A stretch of DNA of 64,000 nucleotides, from the NCBI GenBank assembly GCA_963575745.1, contig CAUYUJ010000847.1:530794-594793 (forward strand), read 5' to 3'. This DNA is from Prorocentrum cordatum (Eukaryota; Sar; Dinophyceae; Prorocentrales; Prorocentraceae). The position numbers and the translations under genes are program-made. The number at the start of each line of letters is the position of its first letter. Within the stretch, counting starts at the first letter, position 1. The notes under the pieces were generated by a model. It was not told the DNA's origin and did no database searches. It was given only the letters and a program-made list of their open reading frames with translations. Shown here piece after piece: positions 44,225 to 54,800 of the stretch.

Positions 44225-44440
44225 GGGGGCCCTCGTTACAGAATGTGCCCAGGAGGCTTCAGACCTCGGGGGGCTCCTTATCTGATGAAGACGGCAGTGA
44301 TATCCGAGGCCGAGCCTCGGTTGGAGTTTCACCAGCTTCCCGACCATGGATTATTTATCCAATGGTTCTTCATTCAGTGCCCGCATTGCCCGAGGTCTGG
44401 CCAAGGCGTGTGCAGGCTCAGGCGGCAGGTCGTCGCAAGG
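44225..44440 (+). repeat. Repeat family H, copy 1 (possibly coding)
   Basis: Similar to 57085-57260. Both copies keep an open frame: here MCPGGFRPRGAPYLMKTAV then PRLEFHQLP and FFIQCPHC; at 57 kb MCPGGFGPWRTPYLMRAAV then PRLEFHRPR and WILTQCPH. Confidence 0.5.
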
Positions 44441-44510
44441 GTCGAGGGCCCAGACGCGCACGGACTTCTCGAGGCGAGTGCTGCCAGGCACTTCCGAGTA
44501 GGCTTAGCCC

Positions 44511-44774
44511 ATGGCGGCCACCAGGGCCAGGGAGGCGCAGGCGCCGGGCATCTCGGACGCTTTCGAGGGACCGGCCTGCTCCCAAGGCCCACCCTCGGCG
44601 CAGCCTGCCGCCGTGTCGGATGGTCGGCCTGCGCAGCAGCTCATCACGCCAGCACTCGACGGAGTGCTGGCCTCTTTCGGTTTCGCCTCCGCCGAGGAGG
44701 CTCGTGCTCGTGGCCGTTGTGCGGTGGCCGAGAGAGCGGCGAGGGCCGCTCAGCGTCAGGAGGTTGACCCCTAG
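44511..44774 (+). CDS. Possible coding fragment, 87 residues
   Basis: An ATG-initiated frame with GC-rich third positions: REAQAPGISDAFEGPACSQG, QQLITPALDGVLASFGFASA and EEARARGRCAVAERAARAAQ, ending in TAG. It looks helical and Ala-rich in the C-terminal half. It follows the family H repeat. Not recognised; it may be an exon or a chance frame in GC-rich DNA. Confidence 0.3.
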   Translation: MAATRAREAQAPGISDAFEGPACSQGPPSAQPAAVSDGRPAQQLITPALDGVLASFGFASAEEARARGRCAVAERAARAAQRQEVDP

Positions 44775-46062
44775 CCCACGGGGCTGAGCTGGGGCCGAGG
44801 CTGTTGGCGTTGGCCCCCTGTGGGTCCCTCCACGGCGCCGTGCGTGGCGTCCCCCAGAATTCAATTGCGAGAAAGCCCCTTCAGGGCCAGAGGTGAGAAA
44901 ATGCCTTCACCGCACAGCGTGCGCCAGCAATGCGAATGATCTGGGAGGATGTCAGGAAAAAAAGAGAGAGAGAGAGAGAGAGAGAGGTATTTGCCCCACT
45001 GCCAGAGCCCTATTTGGGACGGGGCCGCGCCTGCCTTTTGCCCAGGGCATCGGCGCAACGCGCCCCATGTGGTTGCGCGCGACCAGACCAGACCAGACCA
45101 GACGGGGGGAGACGTCCCGCATCTGTTCAGCTTTGCTGCCGGTGGTTCCGTGGAGTTGCCTGGACACCCACCTAGACGACGTGCGGTTTCATTCCGACGC
45201 CTCGCCGCCATCCGCCCCCTCCAAAATGTTGCTTCGTGGCAACAAGAACGGGAGAAAAGGCATAGAGGAAAGATCGCGACGGCTAGACGAGCCAAAGATC
45301 GCCAGGACCCGCGGCTACGACGAGCGACGCGCGGGCCGGCCTCTTCTGTCGGGAGGTGCCGCGCGCATGTAGCAGGGGCGATGGGGGCGCGGCCCCGGGG
45401 ACCCCGGCTGGAAAGAAGGGCGGGCGGCGGCGAACAGGCCGCCACGGGGCCCCTCTGCACCCCCGCGGCTGAAATTTAGGACCGTTCACGAGAAGAGCGG
45501 ACGACGGCACAGGCGCCAAGTGCGCCCGTGGCCCGCGGGAGAGGAGGCGGGGCCAGCACAGGCACGCCGTCCGCTGAGCGGCGAAAAAGGCTTGGAGGTC
45601 GCCAGGGAGGGGTGCCCCCATAGCGGCGGCGGGCCGGAAGGCCTGCTGCCGGCCGCTCCAGGCCTCTTTCATTCGGTGGACCTTGTCGAACAGCGGGGCT
45701 GATTGTTCCTGTAGATGGTGGAGGGAGAGCGCTAGCTAGTTGGCGCGGTGTTGGAGCGCCTGCGGGTCGTTCGCCGCCGTGGAGTGTTGCAGGAGGGCCT
45801 GCCTACGGTCCGTGCGCTGGGCGGTCCCGCTGGCGGAGAGGCAGGGCAAAAGGGAGGAGAGGGGAGGGAGGGAGGGAGGTGGAGGACACGCGGAGGGGGT
45901 GGAGCCGAGACCTCCAACCCCTTTCCCCCCCTCGCTGGGCCGAGGTTGCCGTGGCAGCCCGGGCGCGCCGCCTCCATCGCCGCGAGCGAGGCGCCCGGGG
46001 GCAGCACGCGGGCCCCTTCCGCGCCCCCCCCCGCCCCCCCGTCGCCCAACACGCTTGTTCCT
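44775..46062. other. Unassigned GC-rich region
   Basis: Contains (GA)n at 44958-44986 and a GACCA run near 45089. No supported gene; open frames on both strands have biased composition. Confidence 0.35.
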
Positions 46063-46155
46063 CCTCCTGCTTCTCCTCCCCCTCCTTTTCCTCCTCCTCC
46101 TCCTCCTCCTCCTCCTCCTCCTCCTCCTCCTCCTCCTCCTCCTCCTCCTCCTCCC
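46063..46155. repeat. (CTC)n tract
   Basis: Polypyrimidine run. Confidence 0.95.
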
Positions 46156-46694
46156 TACCCCTTTCGCCCCCTCCTCGCTCTCCTGCCGCGTGCCTCTGTT
46201 GCCGGATCCTCGCTCCCCTCCCTCACTGTACCACCCCTCCCGCGCTCTTGCCCCCTGACTGCCTCGGCGCGGCGTGGCCCCTGGGAGAGAGTTGAGGAAG
46301 GCCCTGGTCGCAGGGGGCACTGTCTGGGTTGTCCACACTCTGGCCGCTACCAGGGGCCCAGCGCCGACAGCTTGCACCAGAGTGCGGGGCTGCTTTCGCA
46401 CACCTTTTGTTGTCAGCGACGGCTTGGGTCCAAGACGCGGTCGGGACAGCCCAGGGCACATCGGAGCCGCATTGGGCTCAAGGTTCTTGGCCCGCGGGCG
46501 CCAAAGCGAGCTGTGGGCTGCACTGGAAGCACCGCATTGGGCACAAGGGAAGGAGGGAAGGGCGCGGGGGAGGAGGAAGCCGCGGGCGGCTGAGCACGCT
46601 CCGACCGTGCAGATGTTGTACGCGCGTGCTGAAGCACAGCTCAAACACGGGCAGCGAACCAGGAGTGGCAGGGCAAACATGATCATTTCGATCA
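46156..46694. other. Unassigned region
   Basis: Open frames on both strands without recognisable domains. Confidence 0.35.
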
Positions 46695-46867
46695 CGCGTA
46701 AGAGTGACCATTGGCCGGAGTGACCTCTGGTGCGGGTTCATCTGGGTCCACCCGATCGCTGAGCGCGATGCGATAGCGGTTGCCTGCACGCTTGGACTTG
46801 GCCACACTGCGCCCCCTTGGTCCGCGCACCAAAGGTCACTTTTACCCAGGTCCACTCTTGCGTGTAC
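46695..46867. mobile_element. TIR family B (MITE-like), copy 2
   Basis: 173 bp. The left end CGTAAGAGTGACC...AGTGACCTCTGGTGCG is inverted at the right end CGCACCAAAGGTCACT...CACTCTTGCG. TCGATCA stands on both sides (46688-46694 and 46868-46874), a likely 7-bp target duplication. Confidence 0.8.
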
Positions 46868-46934
46868 TCGATCATTTTGTTCGCACGCAGCAGAGGCAAA
46901 GCCAGGGAGGGGGCATGCGCCGCAGCAGCCTCCG

Positions 46935-47125
46935 ATCCGCGCGGGCCCGGCCCACCTTGCGTTCAGTCGGTCATGTCCCGTCCCTCTACAGGAGGAGTGT
47001 TCGAAAATGGTCAAAAATGAAGACGATGTTTGGATAATCGTTGTATCATGTTTGAGCATTTCCTGAGTATCTTGAATTCTTCGTCCACGGTCCGCCTGCA
47101 GGAGGACATGCCCGACCCAAGCCTG
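46935..47125. repeat. Dispersed repeat family D, copy 3
   Basis: CTACAGGAGGAGTG, an AT-rich block with ATGTTTG words, then GTCCGCCTGCAGGAGGACAT and GCCCGACC. Confidence 0.6.
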
Positions 47126-48410
47126 CCGGCCCGGCTCGCGCGCCCGCAGCCGCCCTCGAGGCGCTCCAGGAGGCGCCTCCCCGTGACTCAGCGGAGTCCG
47201 CCGCGGCGCGGTCGAGATCCCCGCGGCGGCGTGCTCGCACGCCGCAGGGGGCACGGGTCGAGCAGGAGATCGACTGCACGACGACTCGCCTCCTCCTCCT
47301 CCTCCTCCTCCTCCTCCTCCCCCCGAGTTTGGTTTTCTCGGCGACTCGACGAAACATGAGCAGACTGCTCGTATATCTACGAGCATGCCACGTGTGCCTC
47401 GTAGATTCGACGAGACAATCCATATGTTGGGGGTAAACCAATTCTGCAGTCGACCCCCTACTCGAACGGGAGCAGAACGCTTCTGTGCTGCGGCGTGCGC
47501 TGCGGGGGGGCGCGACGCCGAGCTCCTGCGGTGTCCCAGCCGGGGCCTCGAGGCGTTGGACGCGGAGCGCTTTGGTGGCAAAGCACGCCGCAAGGCAGCT
47601 GTGGTTCTTCTCGGGCGCCCGCCACGGCGGGGTCGAGGCCCTCGTCGCTGCCTCAACCGACGGCCGGCGGGGAGTGAAAAAGCCCGCGACGATGCCCTCA
47701 AAGGCAATGGCGTCCCCCGCAGTTTCGTTGTGGCACACATCGCCGTTCCAGATCCTGAGTATGACTGACGGTTCGGTCTTGGTGGGTTTGCGAGTGCCAC
47801 AATCTCATAGCGTGTGTTTCGCATCGTGGCACCGTGCGTGTGCTACGCAGCCTTCATCTTACAATGATCATGAAGTTCTAGGTGTCGCGGGCTACTTCAA
47901 TGAGCGGGCATATAAGTCATGCGGGGATTGTTCATGCACAAGCGCCCAAGCTTTACCATATTCCAGAAGTGGCCCCCGGAACCGCTAAGAAGTTATGATC
48001 TTCTACGTCAAGTTGCATTTATCATCGCTGAAGGTGTCGAGGATCCGACGTTGGGCGCGGTGACGCTCGGAACTGTTCCTGCGAGTCGCTCGTTCCCCCT
48101 CCTCCGTCTCCTCTCTCCTCCTCGCCCCCGTCTTCCTCGCATTGCCTCCGCCTCCCTCCTTCGCCAGCCGCCGCGGACGCGGCCGTGCTGGCTCGGACTG
48201 CCCCTGCCCGGGGCGATCTCGCCAGCCCCCCTTGCGCGTACCGAACCTCCCGAGAAGGCCCTCTCGCGCCCGCGGGCCGCCCTGCCGCGCCGCCGCGGCG
48301 CCGCGCGGGCGGGGGCTCGCCCTCGGGTGCGGGGGGGGGGCGGGCTGGCCGCCCGCGCGCCCAACGAGTGGAGAGCCCAGTGAAGGCTCACGCCGAGGGA
48401 TCGGTCGAGC
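47126..48410. other. Unassigned region with (CTC)n at 47285-47325
   Basis: Contains a small perfect hairpin near 47365-47382 (GCTCGTA...TACGAGC). Long frames on both strands cross repeat boundaries and are not accepted as genes. Confidence 0.35.
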
Positions 48411-48593
48411 ACACGTCAGAGTGACCCTTCGCCCGAGTGGCTTTTGGCGCGGGCTCATCGGGGCCTCCCCGATCGTGGAGCGCGGCGCGACAGCAGCGGC
48501 TTGCGCGCCTGTGTTCGGCCCCCTGGCGCCCCCCCCCCCCCCTGAAGCCGCGCACCAGAGGGCACCCTTGCCCAGGGTCACTCTTGCGTGCAG
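48411..48593. mobile_element. TIR family B (MITE-like), copy 3
   Basis: Left TCAGAGTGACCC...GAGTGGCTTTTGGCGCG; right CGCGCACCAGAGGGCACCC...GGGTCACTCTTGCGTG. No clean target duplication. Confidence 0.7.
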
Positions 48594-49074
48594 CCGAACC
48601 AGGGGCAACGCCGAAGGTGATCGCGCTTCGCGCGTCGCGGTCTAGGCCAGAGCGTCTGCACTTCTCCACGGTTGCGACGCGAGGGCGCGAAGACGATCGC
48701 GGGCGCGATGCGCGAGGATGGGCGACCTACAGGAAGGAAGAGTCAGGGGCAACGTTCGGGGACAGGCTCAGGGGGGACGCATCGACCCCCAATCGCCCAC
48801 TGATCGCCGATGGGGGCCTGATGGCCCACCCTGACGAGGAACGTGCGGGGGGCCCGTCGCCGATCTTTCGTCGACGCATCGCCGATTCCAGGTCGATGCT
48901 CCCCACTGAGCCGGCGCCCCCTTCACGTTCACCCATCAAGGGCGGCGGAAGCCAGGGATCGGGACGAGCGAAGCCCATCCTGGGCCAAGAATCGGTCTTG
49001 GTTTGGCCAGGAGGGCGTATGCACCAATTCTGGTCCCAGGGTGCGCCTGGTCAGGATCGCATATCTGTGTATTT
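48594..49074. other. Unassigned region with a weak inverted repeat
   Basis: GACGCATCGACC near 48778 has an imperfect inverse (GGTCGATGC) near 48891, possibly a degraded foldback. No gene. Confidence 0.3.
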
Positions 49075-49079
49075 ATGTG

Positions 49080-49130
<51 letters not shown>

Positions 49131-49995
49131 GACTGCAGTGGCGCGTCGCGCCATGCACCTTGGTCATTGAAGCCAAGCATGCAGGCGGAAGGGCAGGAAG
49201 GGAAAACATAACATGTAGCCATAACTCGATCTTGCCTTCTCGGACATCGTCATTATAAGAAGATGATTCGTTGTTGTTCCCTCATGTGACTCATGTGTCT
49301 ATTCGTCTTCCTCAGTATCACCCTACCCTGAGAATTATTCCCCATTCTCCTTTGTTTTTCTGCGGAGCTTCCTCCTTGGAGAGCCTCTTGGGGGCCTCAC
49401 GAAAATGTATAAGACCGTCTTGGGGCCTTCTGGAAGCTTCTGCAGGCTTCCTCGGGCCACCCTGCTTCCAACCGCGGTCGCCCTGAAGGGCCCTGTCACC
49501 ATTTGGAATGCTTCGTGTGGTATTTTGGGGCCATCTGGGGCCGTCATGGGGCTCTCTTCGGGCCATCTTGGGGCCCTGCTGGACCGTCTCGGGGCTCTCG
49601 TGGACTGCCTGGAAGCCCTTTTCGGGTACTTTGGAAGCGATTGTCGGGCCTCCTTGGCGGTCTCGGACGCCCAGAAGAACGAAGAACAGGGCGTTCCCAA
49701 GATCATCCGAGAACAATTGAAAATCCATGTTTCTCCTGAGTTTGGAATGCCTCTTAGGGGATCTTCTTTGGGTCGTCTTCGGGCGTCTGTTGGGTGTCTG
49801 GGGCCTCTTGGGGCCCTCGGGAGGCCGCTCGGCCGCCCTACTGACCGATTTGGGCCCGTTGCCCAGGCCCAGCAGGGGCCTTCCGAGGGGCTTCCAGAAA
49901 CTCTGGAAAGCCCAGGGGGCCTCTCGCAGGAGCGTCCACTGGGCCCCTGCGGCCACGGGTGCGGGAGATCCCGTTTTGGGGGGGAGGGCACCCCC
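49075..49995 (+). repeat. 920-bp dispersed repeat, copy 2
   Basis: Colinear with 41560-42475. Starts in a (TA)n run (49078-49128) and ends at GATCCCGTTTTGGGGGGGAG. Confidence 0.75.
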
Positions 49996-50823
49996 CATTA
50001 CCACCCGCCCGAGAAAAGAAAACGCGCCGTGATTTTCGAGCATGGGGGTCGCCCGCTCACCCGGGCATCTGATCACAGAATTCTGTTGCGCCGTGCGCCG
50101 CCCCAGAGGTCCCGACCCCTGCCACGGGGGCCAGCTCTTCGCCCAGACCCGTGCTTGGTTCAAGGGAGGAAAAAACACCCGGACCGGACAATTGGCGTTT
50201 GCTAAACGGCCCTGGGCGTTTCCTAAACAGCCCTGTGTTTGGTTCCCTCTTTGGGTGCGTTTGCTGAACGGCCTCGCGTGTCGGAGTGGTTATTCTCGGG
50301 GTGGATCGTCTGCCCTCCAGTGATGGCCCTGGGGCCCGAGAGCGGGCTCACAGGCCGAACCATCGAGGAAAAGGGGCCCAGATTGAGAGAAGCAGCTCGT
50401 CGGAGATTGCGTTTCCATGCCATGCTCCGGACCTCCAGCGGCCCTTCGCGGCGGCAAGGCACCCCCAAGAGCGCCCTCGGCGAGGCGCAGCTAACTGCAG
50501 GAGAGCACCCCGAGTCTGGAGAGCCGCGCAGTGCTGACGGGAACCGTCCGAGAATCGCAAACTTGGAGCCCGAAACTCCGCTCCCACCCCCACCCCCCGC
50601 TTGGGGCTAGTTTTTGTTTTAATCCCCGGGCGATAACGGCTGCTACTGGGGGGGGGGGGGGGGGCGACGGGGCCGGTAGCGTCACGATTCTCGCGCCGGC
50701 ACCGTTTGGGATCTACGTACCCGTAGTCGTTCCCAACCGGCGTTGGCGCGAACCGCGATGGTACCAGATGGAGGGGGAGGGGGGGAGCTTGCCCGGTGAC
50801 GGCCGCTATTGCGAACCGTAAAT
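49996..50823. other. Unassigned region
   Basis: Has a 19-nt G run at 50646-50664 and CGTTTGCTAAACGGCCCTG-like words repeated at 50199-50270. No supported gene. Confidence 0.35.
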
Positions 50824-50995
50824 CACCGAGCGCGTTCCATTATTCGCAAAGTGCCTACTCGCAAACGTCCAAATAAGAACAACAACAACAACAAAACAAA
50901 AACGTCTGCCTCGATGTGATGGATCGTAAGTCACCCATGGCGGATCCAGACTGCGTGCGATTCGTTACTTTGCGAGTAGTGGAGCGCGCTTGTCT
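50824..50995. mobile_element. TIR family E with internal (AAC)n, copy 1
   Basis: The left end CACCGAGCGCGTTCCATTAT then TCGCAAAGTG is inverted at the right end ACTTTGCGAGTAGTGGAGCG. The interior holds (AACAAC)n. The copy sits between direct repeats of GTGACGGCCGCTAT (50793 and 50997). Confidence 0.7.
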
Positions 50996-51096
50996 AGTGA
51001 CGGCCGCTATCGCGAACCAAAAAAGACGTGCTCCTGTGCCGTGGCCCCATCTCTGGGCTGTCCGCGGAGCTCCCGGCCGGCCAGACTGTTGGAGCC

Positions 51097-51197
51097 ATGC
51101 GCGCGTTGCTCCCCCCCGCGCTGCTCGCGGTGGGCGCCGCGCTGTCGCTCGAGCACCGCTCGCCGCCGCAGGAGGCAGAGGGGCGCCCCATGATGCC
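51097..51197 (+). CDS. Candidate first exon with signal peptide
   Basis: An ATG starts MRALLPPALLAVGAALSLEH, a typical secretory signal peptide with a basic residue, a hydrophobic core and small residues before a likely cleavage site. The frame runs to CCCATGATGCC, followed at 51198 by GTGAGTG, a good 5' splice site. The T-rich sequence downstream (51200-51650) looks like an intron. The partner exon is not certain. Confidence 0.4.
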
Positions 51198-51813
51198 GTG
51201 AGTGCAAAGACTGCTCGTTCCCGCCCTTGTTACCTCATGGGTTGCGCTCTATAGACTCTATGGGCTGTGCACTGTGATGCCGTGGGTGTCGCGAATGTTC
51301 GTCACTGCCATTCTGCCACATGTATTGGCTCATACAGTCTGTGCCTCTTGGTGCCTTCAATATTGCGATTGTTCGTTCTTGCGCTGGTGCTCTTTGAGTG
51401 GTGCTCCATGGTTGTTGCCCTATGATGTATGTGATGGCTGCTGTGCTCGCGTGCTTGCACTGGCGCTCCACAGGTGGCGCTCTGTGGCTAGTGCTCTACG
51501 ACTGCTGGACATGATTGCCGCTGTCTTCGCGTTTTTCTCCCGGCCTTGTCCCTTTATGAATGGTGCTCCTTGGCTGGCGCACGCTATTCGGGTGTTTTGC
51601 GTTTCCTGCTGGCTTGCGGCTTCGTTTGCTGCCTTCAAGGCACGCAATAATTGTCGCGCTCACGCTTTGGGGCGGAGCATCGTCCAATCATCGCACAAGG
51701 ACCTGTGGGCGGCTGGGCTTCCCCCCGACGGGGCAAGCGCATCACTCCTACGGTAGGCTGGCGCTGCGTCGACGCGACGGCGACCCCAGCGCGAGCGCTC
51801 GAGGTTAAACGCC
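51198..51813. other. Probable intron or spacer
   Basis: T/G-rich with repeated TGGTGCTC words. An open frame here is Cys/Leu/Trp-rich and not convincing. Confidence 0.35.
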
Positions 51814-51965
51814 GAACGACCTGCGCGATCGGAGAGCCGCGATCGTTCAAGCTTGAACGATCCACGCGGCGTCAGAAACCAACGCCCGCGAACGACCTGC
51901 GCGAAAGGAGAGCCGCGATCGTGCAAGGCTGCACGATCCACGCGGCGTTAGAAGCCAACGCCCGC
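51814..51965 (+). repeat. 76-bp tandem duplication containing palindromes
   Basis: The unit GAACGACCTGCGCG starts at 51814 and 51890. Each unit carries a 22-bp palindrome: perfect at 51841-51862 (arm GATCGTTCAAG) and near-perfect at 51917-51938 (arm GATCGTGCAAG). Confidence 0.9.
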
Positions 51966-52049
51966 GACAGCCCGACGCGAACCAGCCGCATCCGCCCTGC
52001 AGGGCTCGGGGGGGAGCTCTTCCGGAGGGGGTGCTCGCCCGAGGCCAGC

Positions 52050-52298
52050 AGCCACGCCGCTGAGCTCCCGCGGACGGACGTCGGTGCACCCGACGGGCGC
52101 GCAGCCGATGCGCCAGCCGGCGGCGCCATGACGCTCCAGCAGGTGGACGGCAGAGCGCCGGTGCAGCGCGAGGCGGGCTCTGCAGCCAGCGGTCTCGTGG
52201 AGCTCCAGCGGGCGGACGGCAGCGCACCCAGGCTGCGCGAGGCTGGCTCCGCAGACGGCACTCGAAGAGCAAAGAAAAAAGGAGCGGCAGAAGCATGA
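52050..52298 (+). CDS. Possible coding segment with a duplicated motif
   Basis: One frame reads AMTLQQVDGRAPVQREAGSA and then VELQRADGSAPRLREAGSAD, a degenerate internal repeat, and ends RRAKKKGAAEA at a TGA inside the left arm of the TIR element at 52291. It may be an exon whose intron contains that element. Confidence 0.35.
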   Translation, partial: SHAAELPRTDVGAPDGRAADAPAGGAMTLQQVDGRAPVQREAGSAASGLVELQRADGSAPRLREAGSADGTRRAKKKGAAEA

Positions 52299-52395
52299 TT
52301 GCTCGGAGGTCCGCGCGGGTGTCTTGGATCGACGGAACGCGCCAGCGGGTCCAGCACCGATCCAAGAGATCCACGCGGGCCTCCGAGAAGTGTTA
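52291..52395. mobile_element. TIR family C (introner-like), copy 2
   Basis: Arms GCTCGGAGGTCCGCGCGG and CCACGCGGGCCTCCGAG are inverted copies about 70 bp apart. A splice-acceptor-like stretch, GTTTCCCCTAG, follows 31 bp after its end. Confidence 0.7.
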
Positions 52396-52425
52396 TGGAT
52401 TCCGTGGGTGGTTCGTTTCCCCTAG

Positions 52426-52718
52426 GCGTAGAGGGCCAGTTGTCCGATGCTTTCTGGTTGGGCGCCGCGGCGGCCAGCGAGGGCGAGGTCACGGCGGGCA
52501 TGGTGAATCAGAAGTTCCACCAGAGCGGCGCCTTGAACGCGACCCTGGAGCTCAGATTCGAGCAGATGGAGCAAAGGATCGAGCTGATCGAGCAGGAGAA
52601 GGAGGAGCTCCGCGCGGCCAAGGATCAGGCGGAGCGTCGGCTCAAAGAGCTCGAGCACAAGTTCGCGAAGATGGAGTTCGGGACCCAGGTGCCCGCCAGC
52701 CTGGAGCGTCGCATCTAG
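52426..52718 (+). CDS. Candidate exon, coiled-coil protein
   Basis: After TTTCCCCTAG the frame reads VEGQLSDAFWLGAAAASEGE and then a clear heptad coiled coil, LELRFEQMEQRIELIEQEKE through LRAAKDQAERRLKELEHKF, ending at TAG (52716-52718). If read without splicing, an ATG at 52395 gives 107 residues. It is bracketed by TIR family C elements (ends at 52395 and 52732). No family is assigned; coiled coils mediate oligomerisation. Confidence 0.5.
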
Positions 52719-52731
52719 GGGAACGAACAAT

Positions 52732-52890
52732 GGCATAAGCATAAAAACTCGGAGGTCCGCGCGGATTCCTCGGATCCGCGCTGGACCCCCCTCCCTGGCG
52801 CGCGGAGCGCGCCAGGAGCGGCGCCGGAGGCGCCGCCAGAGCGGTCTAGCGGCGATCCGAGAAACCAGCGCGGACCTCCGAGTTTTTATT
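52732..52890. mobile_element. TIR family C (introner-like), copy 3
   Basis: GGCATAAGCATAAAAACTCG then GAGGTCCGCGCGGATTCCTC at the left; GCGCGGACCTCCGAGTTTTT at the right. It begins 13 bp after the exon stop and is followed by a pyrimidine-rich stretch and CGCGCAG at 52931-52937. Confidence 0.85.
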
Positions 52891-52974
52891 CCCCACATCC
52901 GAAGTGAGGTTCTTGTTTTCTCTGAACACCCCGCGCAGGAACACACAGGAACACCCCCTCTCTTCTCACTCGCT

Positions 52975-53015
52975 CACTCATCACATACACACTCACTCAC
53001 ACACGCACACACTCA

Positions 53016-53105
<90 letters not shown>

Positions 53106-53113
53106 TCATCATC

Positions 53114-53145
<32 letters not shown>

Positions 53146-53235
53146 CATCACCATCACCATCACCATCACCAGCATCACCATCATCACCATCATCACCATC
53201 ACCATCATCACCATCAGCATCATCATCAGCATCAG

Positions 53236-53284
<49 letters not shown>

Positions 53285-53392
53285 TGCATCAGCATCAGCA
53301 TCATCATCAGCATCACCAGCAGCAGCATCATCAGCATCATTATCAGCATCATCAGCATCATCACCACCACATCATCATCACTTACACACTCA
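52975..53392. repeat. (TCA)n microsatellite
   Basis: About 400 bp of TCA with CAC/AGC variants, bordered by CACTCA repeats. Frames are artefacts. Confidence 0.97.
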
Positions 53393-53764
53393 CTCACTCA
53401 CTCGCTCACACATTCACATTCACTCAGCATCACTCCTTTACCCACACATTCACTCACCACCTACGACCCACTCACTCACACACATCTTCGTCAACATCAT
53501 CACCGTCGTCTTCACTCACTCACTCACTCACTCAATGAGCCGATACAGACCTCATGAGCTTCTCGCCCTTTGCGCACTCACTGACTCAATGAGCCACACA
53601 CCATCACCATCATAACACCACCAACCTCTTCATCATCATTCGCTACAGCATTACCACCATGATTCTTTCCATCACTCACACCATCATCACCACCACCTCC
53701 TCAGCATCATCATCACACACATCGTCATCATCATCACTACTCACATCACATGCATCAGCATCAG

Positions 53765-53818
<54 letters not shown>

Positions 53819-53875
53819 TCACATCGCCATTACCATTCACATCGTCATCACTCACACGCGCACACATTCATGTTG
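53393..53875. repeat. CACTCA and (TCA)n repeats
   Basis: CTCACTCA-rich spacer, then (TCA)n at 53760-53818. Confidence 0.9.
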
Positions 53876-53883
53876 AGGACGTG

Positions 53884-54800
53884 TCAGGCGGGAGCTTCGT
53901 CTGTGAGTGAATTGCAAGGAGTTCTCATGCGGGAGCCCCCTCCCAATGGGGCCCGTAGCTCATATGAGTAATCCAAGCGGCTCATCGGCCTCCTGCAACT
54001 GTCGTCATTTGTGGGCCCCTGAGGCCTGAATTTAAAGGAAGTATCAGGCGGGAGCCTCGTCTGTGAGCGAATCGCAAGGAAGTCTCAAGCGGGAGACCCC
54101 TCCCTATAGGGCCCGTAGTTCACGTTAGTAATCCAAGCGGGTCATCGGCCTCCTGCAATTGTCGTCACTTTTGGGCCCCTGAGGCCCCGCACTTCATGTT
54201 CGAATCCGAGGCTGGTCATCGGCCTCCTGCAACGATCGTCATTTTTAAGCCCCTGAGGCATGAATCTGGGAGATGTATCCGGCGGGAGCTTCGTCTGTGA
54301 GTGAATCGCGAGGAAGTCTCAGACGGGAGCCCCCTCCCTATGGGGCCCGCACTTCATGTTCGAATCCGAGGCGGGTCATCCGAAACTTGTAATTGTCGTC
54401 ATTTTTTGGCTCCAGAAGCTTGAACACGGTGGAAATATCAGGCGGGAGCCTCGCCTGTGAGTGAATTGCGAGGACGTCTCAGGCGGGAGTTCCCTCTTCA
54501 TGGGGCCCGCAGTTCACGTTCGAATCCGAGGCGGGCATCGGAAACTTGTAATTGTCGTCACTTTGGGGCCCTTGAAACTTGAAAATTGGGGAAGTATCAG
54601 GTGGGACAGGTGGGAGCCTCGCCTGTGAGTGAATTGCAAGGAAGTCTCAGGCGGGAGCCCCTTCCATATGGAGCCCGCAGTTCATATGAGTAATCCGAGC
54701 GGGTCATCGGCCTCCTGCAACTGTCGTTACTTTTGGGCTCGTGAGGCATGAATCTTGGGGAAGTATGAGGCGGGAGCCTCGTTTGCGAGTGAATTGCAGG
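53884..54800 (+). repeat. 160-bp satellite built from 41-bp-type units
   Basis: TATCAGGCGGGAGC-type starts at about 53884, 54044, 54278, 54438, 54597 and 54764, a spacing near 160 bp with one 234-bp unit. Inside each unit a second GCGGGAG motif follows about 40 bp later, the same spacing as the 5431-5815 array. Confidence 0.85.

Noticed and set aside
46478-47824. 448-codon minus-strand frame
   Set aside because: It crosses a MITE, a family D repeat and a CTC tract, and its composition follows base content. No domain seen.
51202-51756. 184-codon Cys/Trp-rich frame
   Set aside because: It begins just after a good splice donor and consists of repeated TGGTGCTC words; more likely intron.
52904-53557. 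Ser/Ile/Asp-rich frames over the TCA array
   Set aside because: Low-complexity artefact of (TCA)n.
54340-54380. tRNA-like B-box word GTTCGAATCC in the 160-bp satellite
   Set aside because: No matching A-box or cloverleaf; other units of the array lack the word.
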